A stretch of 26,097 bases of DNA from Parvibaculum sp035325945 (GCF_035325945.1 NZ_DAOKYX010000036.1:1-26097); one strand, 5' to 3'. Counted from the first letter of the stretch, positions 6,280 through 13,769 are shown. Program-made: numbers and translations. The notes: generated by a model not told the origin, from the letters alone.

Positions 6280-8268
6280 ATGGCGCTCCAGATCGAAACC
6301 TTCAAGAATGCCGACCTCGCGCGTGGCTGGCGGCCGGGCAACAATGCAGGCGGCGCAACGCTCTTCAAGGCGCTCGGCCATCCGCTTTCCGCTCCGCTCG
6401 GTCACGCGCTGATCGAGGATCTCGCCAAGGCCGGGCCAGTCGCCATCTACGACCCGACGCAGGCGGTCGGCAATTTCCACGCCTATTACGATCTCTCGCG
6501 CCTCGATATCGAGGGCTATTACGTGCAGCGCGTCGAGGATCTCGGCGACACCTTCAACGGGCACGAAGCGCGGCCGGTGAGCCAACTCGCGCAGTCGAAG
6601 GCGAGCGCCGTACTCGTCCTTCTCTTCGACGCCGACAAGGCGCTCGCCTCCATGCGGCATCTCATGCCGAAGGGCGCGCGCATCGCCTCGCTCGATGAGA
6701 TGCGTCTGCCCGACGACATGCTCACCAATCGCGCCAACTATCTCGATCCTCTGAACTTCGCGACGAATTTCGCACTCATGCGCGAGATCAGGGGCGCGAA
6801 CGGCGCGGACGGCATCCACACCCGCGTCGCGAGCGCGAATTACTGGTCGCTGCATGGCGCGGAGAATCCCGAACTCTGGCTCTGCCTTTTCGGAGAAGAC
6901 GGCTCGCAGCTTGCCGAATGGCGCGAGACGCTGCCGGCCCCCGGCGCACCCTTCGCCATCGACAGCGCCGAGGTGCGCCATCGCTTCGGTCTCGACGACT
7001 TCACCGGCTCACTCTTCATCCATGCGATCCGCATCAAGGGCCATGACGTCGTCAAATATGCGCTCGACATGTATGGCGAGGATGGCCGCGCGCTCTCCTG
7101 CAGCCACGACGCCAATGCCTGGCCCGCCGATTATTACGCGGGCATGCCGGCGGGCGAGGATGATGAGCGCGTCACGCTCTTCATCCAGAATTCGCATCCC
7201 ATGTCCATTCCGCCGCGCTCCATCGGCCTCAACATCATGGGCGCTCAGGATGTGTCCTGGTTCGAGGAGGAGATCGCGCCCTTCGCGACGCGGGCGATCG
7301 CGGTCAACGATCTTCTCCCCCAGGCCAGATGGCCGGATCAGGTGGAGATCGTCGCCGGCCGCTATTTCGTGCGCCCGCGCTATGAGGTCCGGCGCGAGGG
7401 CGGACAGCGCCGCATCGCGCATGCCAATGTCGAACGCACGGATCTGAAACCAAATCCCGAGATCCGCACGCTCGGCAAGGTGATGGGCAAGGGCTACATC
7501 ATGCCGTTGCCCGTTCTGCCGCGCGGCGAGTTCTCGACCGTCATGCTGCCGACGCCCATGGCGACGGAGCAGCACGAACTGCCGATCCGCGCCGAACTCA
7601 TCGACGCCTCGGGCAAGCCCGTCGCCTCGCGCTTCCTCGGCCGCATCCCGCGGCGCGAAAGCGTCGAGCTCGACATCGAAAGCTGGATCGGCGAGGCGTC
7701 GCTCTCGCTCCCCTCCGGCTACGGCCATGTCGAGTTTCTCTACGACTTCCGCGATGGCGGCGACGGCGACGGCTGGCTCCATGCACTTGGACGCTTCGAG
7801 CAGAAGGCGAGCGGACATCGCGCCGAGACGATCTTCGGCGCGCATATCTACAACACCGCCGTCATCTACAAGGACGAGCCGCAATCCTATACGAACAAGC
7901 CGCCGGGACTGACGACGCGCCTCTTCCTGCGCCTCGGCCAAGGCGGAGCGACGAACGGCGCGGCGAACGGGCTCGACACAATGTGTCACCTGATCTACCC
8001 CGCCTCGACGCCCTGGCACGAGAAAAGCTCGACCCTCCTCATCCTGCACGATGCGGAGGGAAAGCCGGTGGCCGAAAAGCACATCGAAATCCCCTGTGGA
8101 GGCTCGCGTTTCTGGCGCCTGTCCGAAATGTTCGGCAAGGACGAAATCGAAAGCATGGGCGGCGCGGGCTATGTGATCGTCCGCGACACGACCTGCCGCC
8201 TCTTCGGCTTTCATGGCCTTCTCAACGGCACGAAGAGCTTCTGCCTCGATCACATGTTCGGGTTCTGA
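6280..8268 (+). CDS. Conserved-looking hypothetical protein, 662 residues
   Basis: No function is recognised. The start is set at ATG 6280 (MALQIETFKNADL); the frame stays open upstream only as a shadow of the dioxygenase gene. Residues about 20-165 alternate hydrophobic strands and helices in a Rossmann-like pattern (GPVAIYDPTQAVGNF, AVLVLLFDADKAL, ARIASLDEMRLPDDM). They are followed by LDPLNFATNFALMRE. From about residue 190 the chain is strand-rich with several repeats of a WLCLFGEDG / VEFLYDFRDGG type, suggesting beta-sandwich modules. The C-terminus GFHGLLNGTKSFCLDHMFGF is rich in aromatic residues and glycine. There is no signal peptide or membrane span. Its close spacing after the dioxygenase and before the methyltransferase-like gene suggests a shared pathway. 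Confidence 0.85.
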   Translation: MALQIETFKNADLARGWRPGNNAGGATLFKALGHPLSAPLGHALIEDLAKAGPVAIYDPTQAVGNFHAYYDLSRLDIEGYYVQRVEDLGDTFNGHEARPVSQLAQSKASAVLVLLFDADKALASMRHLMPKGARIASLDEMRLPDDMLTNRANYLDPLNFATNFALMREIRGANGADGIHTRVASANYWSLHGAENPELWLCLFGEDGSQLAEWRETLPAPGAPFAIDSAEVRHRFGLDDFTGSLFIHAIRIKGHDVVKYALDMYGEDGRALSCSHDANAWPADYYAGMPAGEDDERVTLFIQNSHPMSIPPRSIGLNIMGAQDVSWFEEEIAPFATRAIAVNDLLPQARWPDQVEIVAGRYFVRPRYEVRREGGQRRIAHANVERTDLKPNPEIRTLGKVMGKGYIMPLPVLPRGEFSTVMLPTPMATEQHELPIRAELIDASGKPVASRFLGRIPRRESVELDIESWIGEASLSLPSGYGHVEFLYDFRDGGDGDGWLHALGRFEQKASGHRAETIFGAHIYNTAVIYKDEPQSYTNKPPGLTTRLFLRLGQGGATNGAANGLDTMCHLIYPASTPWHEKSSTLLILHDAEGKPVAEKHIEIPCGGSRFWRLSEMFGKDEIESMGGAGYVIVRDTTCRLFGFHGLLNGTKSFCLDHMFGF

Positions 8269-8349
8269 TGTTCCGCTGACACTTCCGACACAACCGGTTT
8301 CGCGGCGCTCCAACGGGCGGGCAGCGGCACCCAACCAGACAAACGACGA

Positions 8350-9078
8350 ATGAAATCTCTCGCCAACAGCCTCGCGAAGCTCCTGCCCCCGAAACTCGCG
8401 GCGCGCATCGACCATCTCACCCATCACCGGAAGTTCTTCTATCCCTACAATGGCGGCGCCATGAACGGCCAGACGGCACGCGCCGAGATCGTTCGTGGGC
8501 TGCTCGAATATTGCGGCATAGAGCGCATCATCGAAACGGGGACCTATCGCGGCACCACGACCGAATGGTTCGGCCGCTTCGGCCTGCCCGTTCTTTCGGC
8601 CGAGGCCGTCGAGCGCTATGCGGAATTCTCGCGCCTGCGCGTCCGGAATCTGCCCAATGTGCAGATACACAGGAAGAATTCAGTCGATCTCCTGAAAGAG
8701 ATCGTCGCGGCGAAGGACGGGCTCGAAAAGCCGACGCTCTTCTATCTCGATGCGCATTGGTACGATTATCTGCCGCTGCGCGACGAATATGAGATCATCT
8801 GCGAGCACTTCAGCCACCCGATCATGGTGGTGGACGATTTTCAGGTCCCCGACGATCCCGACTATGGCTTCGACGATTACGGCCCCGGCAAGGCGCTGAC
8901 GCTCGACTATTTCACGGCGAATGGCGCCGCGATGCCCGCGCATATCTTCTTTCCGGTGACGAAGGCGCGCTGGGAGACCGGCGCGCGGCGCGGCTGCGTA
9001 GTGCTGACGAATGATGCGGCGCTCGCCGAAACGATCGAGCGGCGCGTGCCCCTTCTGCGCCGCTGGCGCTCGGCCTGA
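8350..9078 (+). CDS. Class I SAM-dependent methyltransferase-like protein
   Basis: A 242-residue protein with a Rossmann methyltransferase pattern. A motif-I-like ETGTYRG (62-68) follows a strand (IERII) and resembles the loop that holds the methionine part of SAM. An acidic residue, E85 in LSAEAVERY, fits the ribose-binding end of strand 2. FYLDAHWYDYLP (131-142) and IMVVDDFQVPDD (158-169) resemble motif IV and a metal/substrate loop seen in CmcI- and FkbM-like methyltransferases. Substrate unknown. It lies 81 bases after the 662-residue protein with no terminator between, so it is probably the last gene of the four-gene block. No strong ribosome-binding site was seen. Confidence 0.75.
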   Translation: MKSLANSLAKLLPPKLAARIDHLTHHRKFFYPYNGGAMNGQTARAEIVRGLLEYCGIERIIETGTYRGTTTEWFGRFGLPVLSAEAVERYAEFSRLRVRNLPNVQIHRKNSVDLLKEIVAAKDGLEKPTLFYLDAHWYDYLPLRDEYEIICEHFSHPIMVVDDFQVPDDPDYGFDDYGPGKALTLDYFTANGAAMPAHIFFPVTKARWETGARRGCVVLTNDAALAETIERRVPLLRRWRSA

Positions 9079-9154
9079 CCACTCAGCCGCTCCCGCCGCC
9101 ATCGGCGTCCGCGACATTCCGCCCCTTTTTTTCGCGGTTGCAGCATTTTTGCCC

Positions 9155-9233
9155 TTGAAATCTCTTTGTAATGCCTCTAACTAGCAAATTATAGTTTGGA
9201 GCCATTCCAAAGATAGTCACAAGTATCAGGAGC
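9155..9233 (+). promoter_or_regulatory. Peroxiredoxin promoter region with OxyR-like half-sites
   Basis: Two overlapping sigma-70 options exist: TTGAAA (9155-9160) with TAACTA (9178-9183, 17-base spacer), and TTGTAA (9166-9171) with TATAGT (9190-9195, 18-base spacer). ATAG at 9191 and 9213 are exactly 22 bases apart with CCAT at 9202, the register of the OxyR pattern ATAG-N7-CTAT-N7-ATAG; the fourth half-site is missing. TTTGGA-GCCAT-TCCAAA (9195-9211) is a perfect inverted repeat in the same place. AGGAG at 9228-9232 is a good ribosome-binding site for the ATG at 9241. Confidence 0.4.
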
Positions 9234-9240
9234 AAATGCA

Positions 9241-9846
9241 ATGAGCGTTCTCGTCGGCAAACCCGCCCCGGACTTCACCGCCGCCGCCGTCCTCGCCGAC
9301 GGCGAAATCGTCGAGGATTTCAACCTGAAGTCCCATCTCGCCGGCAGCTACGGGCTCATCTTCTTCTATCCGCTCGATTTCACCTTCGTCTGCCCGTCCG
9401 AGATCCTCGCCTATTCGAACCGCGTACCCCAGTTCAAGGAGCGCAACGTGAAGGTCGTGGCGGTGAGCGTCGACAGCCAGTACACGCACAATGCCTGGCG
9501 CAACACGGCGCCCAAGGATGGCGGCCTCGGTCCGGTGCAGTTCCCCATGGTCGCCGACCTGACGAAGCAGATCGCGCGCGACTATGACGTGCTGATCGAA
9601 GCGGCCGGCGTGGCGCTACGCGGCACTTTCCTCATCGACCGCGAGGGCATCGTCCGTCACCAGCTCGTGAACGACCTGCCGCTCGGCCGCAACGCCGACG
9701 AAGCGCTGCGCATGGTCGACGCTCTCCAGTTCCACGAGGAGAATGGCGAGGTCTGCCCCGCCGGCTGGCAGAAGGGCGCGGAGGGCATGAAGGCCGACCC
9801 GAAGGGCGTCGCCGAATATCTCGGCGCCCACGCGGAAGCGCTCTGA
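9241..9846 (+). CDS. Typical 2-Cys peroxiredoxin (AhpC/Prx1 class)
   Basis: A thiol peroxidase that reduces hydrogen peroxide, organic hydroperoxides and peroxynitrite. The 201-residue product has the peroxidatic cysteine C51 in PLDFTFVCPSE, with P44, T48 and R127 completing the active site, and the resolving cysteine C172 in GEVCPAGW; together they define a typical dimeric 2-Cys enzyme. The GGLG segment (94-97) is present. The C-terminal YF motif that makes eukaryotic enzymes easily over-oxidised is absent, as the chain ends EYLGAHAEAL, so a robust type is expected. trxB follows 90 bases downstream and no AhpF is visible, which fits recycling by the thioredoxin system. Upstream sequence hints at peroxide control. 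Confidence 0.95.
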   Translation: MSVLVGKPAPDFTAAAVLADGEIVEDFNLKSHLAGSYGLIFFYPLDFTFVCPSEILAYSNRVPQFKERNVKVVAVSVDSQYTHNAWRNTAPKDGGLGPVQFPMVADLTKQIARDYDVLIEAAGVALRGTFLIDREGIVRHQLVNDLPLGRNADEALRMVDALQFHEENGEVCPAGWQKGAEGMKADPKGVAEYLGAHAEAL

Positions 9847-9874
9847 GCCTCGAGCCTTAAGCAACCTGTCACTT

Positions 9875-9913
9875 TTGGCCGGGCCGCCCTGCCCCTATAT
9901 AGTGGGGCGGCCC
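9875..9913 (+). promoter_or_regulatory. trxB promoter embedded in an inverted repeat
   Basis: TTGGCC (9875-9880) and TATAGT (9898-9903) are 17 bases apart, giving a plausible promoter for trxB. GGGCCGCCC (9881-9889) and GGGCGGCCC (9905-9913) are exact reverse complements that enclose the -10 box in the loop. The arms could be an operator or form a hairpin in read-through transcripts from the peroxiredoxin gene. Confidence 0.45.
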
Positions 9914-9936
9914 TCCTCCGAAGCAACGGAACCATC

Positions 9937-10902
9937 ATGTCCGAAACGAAGCACTCCAAGGTCCTCATCATCGGCGCCGGCGCGGCCGGCTACACGGCCG
10001 CGATCTATGCCGCGCGCGCCATGCTCGAACCGACGATCATTCAGGGCATCCAGCCGGGAGGCCAGCTCACCATCACGACCGATGTGGAGAACTATCCGGG
10101 CTTCGCCGAGGCCATCCAGGGCCCATGGCTCATGGAGCAGATGGAGGCGCAGGCGCGCCACATGGGCACCGACATCGTCGCCGATACGATCGTGAATGCG
10201 GACCTCTCGCGGCGTCCCTTCCGCCTCACCGGCGACAGCGGCACGGTCTATACGGCCGACGCCCTCATCATCGCCACCGGCGCGCAGGCGAAGTGGCTCG
10301 GCCTGCCCTCCGAGCAGAAGTTCCAGGGCTTCGGCGTATCGGCCTGCGCCACCTGCGACGGCTTCTTCTATCGCGGCAAGGAAGTGATCGTCGTCGGCGG
10401 CGGCAACACCGCCGTCGAGGAAGCGATCTTCCTCACCAATTTCGCCTCCAAGGTGACGGTCATACACCGCCGCGGCGAATTCCGCGCCGAGAAGATCATG
10501 CAGGAGCGCCTGTTCCGCAATCCGAAGATCGAGGTGATCTGGGATTCCGTCATCGACGAAATCGTCGGCACCGAAGACCCGCTCGGCGTCACCGGCGCGA
10601 AGATCACCAACGTCAAGACGGGCGAGACACGCATCGTTCCCGCTCACGGAGTCTTCGTCGCCATCGGCCATGCTCCGCAGACGGAGCTTTTCGTCGGCCA
10701 GCTCGACATGAAGCCCGGCAACTACCTGAAGACGGTGCCCGGCACGGCGGCGACGAATGTTCCGGGCGTCTTCGCGGCGGGCGACGTGGCGGACGATGTC
10801 TACAGGCAGGCGGTGACGGCGGCCGGCATGGGCTGCATGGCGGCGCTCGAAGCCGAGCGCTTCCTCGCCGCACAAGAGTCCCGCGCCGAAGCGGCCGAAT
10901 AG
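9937..10902 (+). CDS. trxB: Thioredoxin reductase (NADPH)
   Basis: A flavoenzyme that passes electrons from NADPH to thioredoxin in the cytoplasm. The 321 residues match the usual length of low-molecular-weight TrxB. Visible are the FAD dinucleotide motif GAGAAG (13-18), GGQLTITTDVENYPGF (41-56), the redox-active pair C137-A-T-C140, the NADPH motif GGGNTA (154-159) with the 2'-phosphate-binding HRR (177-179), and the C-terminal FAD motif GVFAAGDVAD. All catalytic parts are intact. It follows the peroxiredoxin and is probably transcribed both from its own promoter and by read-through. A strong terminator ends the unit. As I recall, greA-lrp-trxB are near neighbours in other alphaproteobacteria; here the ELM1 block and the peroxiredoxin lie between. 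Confidence 0.97.
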   Translation: MSETKHSKVLIIGAGAAGYTAAIYAARAMLEPTIIQGIQPGGQLTITTDVENYPGFAEAIQGPWLMEQMEAQARHMGTDIVADTIVNADLSRRPFRLTGDSGTVYTADALIIATGAQAKWLGLPSEQKFQGFGVSACATCDGFFYRGKEVIVVGGGNTAVEEAIFLTNFASKVTVIHRRGEFRAEKIMQERLFRNPKIEVIWDSVIDEIVGTEDPLGVTGAKITNVKTGETRIVPAHGVFVAIGHAPQTELFVGQLDMKPGNYLKTVPGTAATNVPGVFAAGDVADDVYRQAVTAAGMGCMAALEAERFLAAQESRAEAAE

Positions 10903-10921
10903 TTCCCGGCACCGAGCAAAC

Positions 10922-10953
10922 AAAACGCCGCGAAGTTACCTTCGCGGCGTTTT
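10922..10953. terminator. Bidirectional intrinsic terminator between trxB and dps
   Basis: AAAACGCCGCGAAG (10922-10935) and CTTCGCGGCGTTTT (10940-10953) form a perfect 14-bp stem with a TTAC loop. The arms supply a U-tract on both strands, so it can terminate trxB rightward and dps leftward. Confidence 0.92.
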
Positions 10954-10975
10954 TCGTTCGATATCGTTCCGCCCG

Positions 10976-11443
10976 TCAGGCGAGCATGGAGCGCAGCATC
11001 CATGCGGTCTTTTCGCTGGCTTCCATGCGCTGCGTGAGGAGATCGGCCGTCGGCTCGTCATTCGCGGCATCGGCAAGGGGGAAGATTTCGCGCGCCGTGC
11101 GCGTCACCGTTTCGTGTCCCTTCACGAGATTGCGGATCATGTCCTCCGCGGCGGGCACGCCCTCGTCTTCCTCGATCCTCGTCAGCTTCGCATAGGCCTT
11201 GTAGCCGCCCGGCGCCGGGAAGCCGAGCGAGCGGATGCGCTCGGCAACGAGATCGATCGCGAGCCACAGTTCGTTGTACTGCGTCTCGAACATGAGATGC
11301 AGCGTGTTGAACATCGGGCCGGTCACGTTCCAGTGATAGTAATGGGTCTTGTGATAGAGCGTGTAGGTGTCCGCGAGCAGCCGCGACAACCCGTCAGCGA
11401 TCTTCGCCCTGTCCTTCTCCGGAATGCCGATATCGATCTGCAT
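10976..11443 (-). CDS. dps: Dps-family DNA-protecting ferritin-like protein
   Basis: Dps forms a 12-subunit shell that oxidises and stores iron using peroxide, preventing Fenton damage; some members also bind DNA. The 155-residue form from ATG 11443 is preceded by AGGAGG seven bases upstream; an in-frame TTG at 11473 is rejected. The inter-subunit ferroxidase residues are present with family spacing: H37 (YYHWNVTGP), H49 (NTLHLMFE), D64 and E68 (AIDLVAERI), the same 12/15/4 spacing as E. coli H51, H63, D78 and E82. The N-terminal tail is short and not lysine-rich, so strong DNA binding is less certain. It is convergent with trxB and shares its terminator. Its placement beside the peroxiredoxin fits peroxide defence. 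Confidence 0.95.
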   Translation of the reverse strand: MQIDIGIPEKDRAKIADGLSRLLADTYTLYHKTHYYHWNVTGPMFNTLHLMFETQYNELWLAIDLVAERIRSLGFPAPGGYKAYAKLTRIEEDEGVPAAEDMIRNLVKGHETVTRTAREIFPLADAANDEPTADLLTQRMEASEKTAWMLRSMLA

Positions 11444-11472
11444 GGTCGAGCCTCCTTGATGTTGGACAACCA

Positions 11473-11513
11473 ATTATAACGCGCGCACGCCGCATTACAA
11501 TACGAGTTATAAT
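11473..11513 (-). promoter_or_regulatory. dps promoter with flanking inverted repeat
   Basis: On the minus strand TTGTAA (11500-11495) and a perfect TATAAT (11478-11473) are 16 bases apart. The octamer GTTATAAT containing this -10 box occurs again in inverse orientation at 11506-11513, giving ATTATAAC-N25-GTTATAAT on the plus strand, which brackets the promoter and could bind a regulator. Confidence 0.55.
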
Positions 11514-11554
11514 CACTCTAAGTTATCGCCCTAATCTTTCCGTATGCGGCGGAC

Positions 11555-11587
11555 AAAAATCGCCGGCTCCCGAAGGAAGCCGGCGAT
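11555..11587 (-). terminator. Intrinsic terminator after the aminotransferase gene
   Basis: On the minus strand ATCGCCGGCT pairs perfectly with AGCCGGCGAT (11587-11578 with 11568-11559) around a 9-base loop, followed by TTTTG. It lies 25 bases beyond the aminotransferase stop codon and before the dps promoter, insulating the two minus-strand genes. Confidence 0.88.
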
Positions 11588-11611
11588 GCCGTGTCTGTCG
11601 TGAGCCGAGCG

Positions 11612-12814
11612 TCAGCGCAGGCTGGCGCAGAAGCGCTGGATGCGCTCGCAAGCCTTGGTCAGCGCCTCGGTCGAGGTCGCATAGGAAATGCGGAAGAAAG
11701 GCGACAGGCCGAAAGCCTCGCCATGCACGACGGCGACGCCCTCTTCCTCCAGCAGCGCCTCGACGAAGTCCTGATCGGTCTTGATGACGCGGCCCTTCGG
11801 CGTCGTCTTGCCGATGCAACCCTCGCAGGAGGGATAGACATAGAACGCGCCTTCAGGCGTCGGGCATTTGATGCCCTTGGCCTGATTGAGCATGGAGACG
11901 ACGAGGTCGCGCCGCGCCTTGAAGCTCTCTGCCCGCTCGGGAATGAAGTGCTGCGTGCCGTTCAACGCCTCAACCGCGGCCCACTGGCTGATCGAAGTCG
12001 GGTTCGAGGTCGACTGGCTCTGAATGGTCGTCATCGCCTTGATGAGTTCGATCGGACCCGCGCAATAGCCAATACGCCAGCCAGTCATGGCATAAGCCTT
12101 CGACACGCCGTTCATCGTCAGTGTGCGGTCATAAAGCTTCGGCTCGACCTGCGCCGGCGTCACGAACTTGAAGCCGTCATAGGACAGGTGCTCATACATG
12201 TCGTCCGACAGGATCCAGACATGCGGATGACGAAGCAGAACATCCGTGAGCTTCTTCAGCTCGTCATGCGTATAGGCCGCGCCGGTCGGGTTCGACGGCG
12301 AGTTGAAGATGAACCACTTGGTCTTCGGCGTGATCGCCTTTTCCAGCGCCTCGGGCTGGAGCTTGAAATTCGTCTCCATGCCGGCCCTGACGAAAACGGG
12401 CTTGCCGCCGAGCAGTTCCACGATATCGGGATAGGAGACCCAATAGGGCGCGGGAATGACGACCTCGTCGCCCGGGTTCAGCGTCGCCGCCATGGCGTTG
12501 AAGATGATCGGCTTGCCGCCCGGCGCGACGAAGCACTGGGCCGGCGTGTAGTCGAGCCCGTTCTCGCGCTTGAACTTCGCGGCGATGGCCTGCTTCAGCT
12601 CCGGGATGCCGTCGACGGCGGTATACTTCGTTTCGCCTCGCTCGATCGCCGCGATGGCCGCCGCCTTGATGTTCTCCGGCGTGTCGAAATCGGGCTCGCC
12701 CGCGCCGAGGCCGATGACATCGACGCCCTGCGCTTTCAGATCGCGCGCTTTCTGGGTCGCGGCAATGGTTGCCGACGGCTTGATGCGCTTCAGCGAGTCC
12801 GAAAGGAAGGCCAT
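11612..12814 (-). CDS. Aspartate aminotransferase (PLP-dependent, class I fold)
   Basis: Transfers an amino group between aspartate (or related amino acids) and 2-oxoglutarate using pyridoxal phosphate. The 400-residue product starts at ATG 12814 (MAFLSDSLKRIKPSATIA) with GGAG upstream; the open frame runs on to 12871 but lacks family sequence. Landmarks are GLGAGEPDFDTP near the N-terminus, N and P in SPSNPTG (172-178), D204 and Y207 in SDDMYEHL, the PLP-binding lysine K239 in GVSKAYAMTGWRIGY, and the substrate-carboxylate arginine R375 in PFFRISYA. This is the alphaproteobacterial AspAT-1b-like type; a few such enzymes also act on prephenate, which sequence reading alone cannot exclude. It has its own terminator. 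Confidence 0.94.
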   Translation of the reverse strand: MAFLSDSLKRIKPSATIAATQKARDLKAQGVDVIGLGAGEPDFDTPENIKAAAIAAIERGETKYTAVDGIPELKQAIAAKFKRENGLDYTPAQCFVAPGGKPIIFNAMAATLNPGDEVVIPAPYWVSYPDIVELLGGKPVFVRAGMETNFKLQPEALEKAITPKTKWFIFNSPSNPTGAAYTHDELKKLTDVLLRHPHVWILSDDMYEHLSYDGFKFVTPAQVEPKLYDRTLTMNGVSKAYAMTGWRIGYCAGPIELIKAMTTIQSQSTSNPTSISQWAAVEALNGTQHFIPERAESFKARRDLVVSMLNQAKGIKCPTPEGAFYVYPSCEGCIGKTTPKGRVIKTDQDFVEALLEEEGVAVVHGEAFGLSPFFRISYATSTEALTKACERIQRFCASLR

Positions 12815-13026
12815 GATCGTCACTCCGGGAGATTGGGCGCCGGGCGGGTTTCCGCGCCCCGCGCGCGACAAAACATGCCTTTCCGGGCTCCCCGGAAAAG
12901 CGGCGCAAACCTAAGCTGCCTTCCCTTGCGGCGCAACAGGGGGCGGCTGAAAAGATTCGGTTTTTCAGGCCCCGTGGCGCTCCGGCACATCGAGCGCGGG
13001 AGCGCGGATTGTCGTCACCGCCAGGT
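12815..13026. other. Intergenic region between two minus-strand genes
   Basis: No gene is seen in these 212 bases. TTTCCGGG-CTC-CCCGGAAA (12880-12898) is a perfect 8-bp inverted repeat upstream of the aminotransferase start and could be an operator or leader hairpin. CTGAAAA and TTTTCAG (about 12950-12971) form a weaker stem that might slow transcription coming from the flavin-binding gene. Confidence 0.4.
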
Positions 13027-13638
13027 TCAGAGGACGCTCTCCTCGCGCCATTCGACGGGCTCGCCGAGCCGCGTCTCGACCGGCACGACGCCCGCCCAGA
13101 CAGGCAGCGCCATGTCCTCGGGGTCGTCGTTGGGTCCGCCCTGCCTCACCTTGGCCACGACCTCGATGAGCGGCACGCGCAGCACCTCCGTCGCCTTCAG
13201 CTCCTGCTTGTTGGGCGGGCGCGCTTCCTTCGATCGGCCCGCAGCAATGCGCTCGACGAAACGATCGAGGGCTTCCGGCTTTTCCTGCGGCGGAACGGGC
13301 TCTGCCCGTCCATGCACGATGACCGAGCGATAGTTCATGGAGTGATGGAAGGCGGAGCGCGCAAGCACCAGCCCGTCGAGCAGCGTGACCGTCAGGCAGA
13401 GCGGCGCCCCGGCCGCGAGCGTCCGCATGATCCGGCTTTTGCGGGAGCCGTGCAGCAGCACGCTGTCGCCCATGCGGACATAAGCCATCGGAATGACGAC
13501 GGGCCCGGCCTCCACCGTGAAGGCCACATGCGCCACGTAACCCGCATCGAGAATGCGATGCGCAGTCTCGCGGTCATAGGCGGCGCGCTGCGCCACCTGC
13601 TTCACCCTGTGGACTGCCGAAGTCTCGAACACGCTCAC
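13027..13638 (-). CDS. Pyridoxamine 5'-phosphate oxidase-like flavin-binding protein
   Basis: A 203-residue split-barrel protein of the family often named flavin-nucleotide-binding or Pyridox_ox_2-like. Family signs are YDRETAHRILDAGYVAHVAF near the N-terminus, VLLHGSRKSRIMRTLA, and VTLLDGLVLARSAFHHSMNY, followed by RSVIVHGRA and a C-terminal LPVWAGVVPV. The start is taken as GTG 13638 because AAGGAAAGG lies just upstream on the minus strand; GTG 13632 is an alternative, and extension to 13785 would overlap the divergent regulator. It may bind FMN or F420-like cofactors; enzymatic pyridoxamine phosphate oxidation is not implied. It is divergent from a MocR-type regulator that itself uses PLP, suggesting regulation by that gene and a B6 link. 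Confidence 0.85.
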   Translation of the reverse strand: MSVFETSAVHRVKQVAQRAAYDRETAHRILDAGYVAHVAFTVEAGPVVIPMAYVRMGDSVLLHGSRKSRIMRTLAAGAPLCLTVTLLDGLVLARSAFHHSMNYRSVIVHGRAEPVPPQEKPEALDRFVERIAAGRSKEARPPNKQELKATEVLRVPLIEVVAKVRQGGPNDDPEDMALPVWAGVVPVETRLGEPVEWREESVL

Positions 13639-13700
13639 GATCGGAACCTTTCCTTGAGAGGGCGGATGCGCCCGTCCTCGCCGCGAAGTTGATCGCAAGA

Positions 13701-13751
13701 ATGGTTCCCTTAAAAGGTCCATTTGATTTATATTGTAAGAGCCAATTTGAT
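13701..13751. promoter_or_regulatory. Candidate MocR operator region with direct repeats
   Basis: The AT-rich spacer between the divergent flavin-binding and MocR genes holds a direct repeat ATTTGAT (13721-13727 and 13745-13751, 24 bases apart, each preceded by CC or CCA) and an imperfect dyad ATGGTTCCCTT/AAAAGGTCCAT (13701-13722). MocR-type proteins commonly bind direct repeats in such divergent spacers. TATATT at about 13729 could be a -10 element. Confidence 0.35.
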
Positions 13752-13769
13752 GAGCGAAGGACCTGCCGA

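Noticed and set aside
7009..8670. Minus-strand open frame of over 550 codons
   Set aside because: It is antisense to the 662-residue gene and the methyltransferase start, low-complexity in Arg/Ala/Glu, with no family motif. It is a GC-driven shadow frame.
9110..9140. T-rich run after the methyltransferase-like gene as terminator
   Set aside because: CCCCTTTTTTTCGCGG has a T-tract but no adequate stem directly before it.
11591..13333. Plus-strand open frame of 580 codons
   Set aside because: It lies antisense to the aminotransferase and flavin-binding genes, both of which have clear motifs and start signals; composition is shadow-like.
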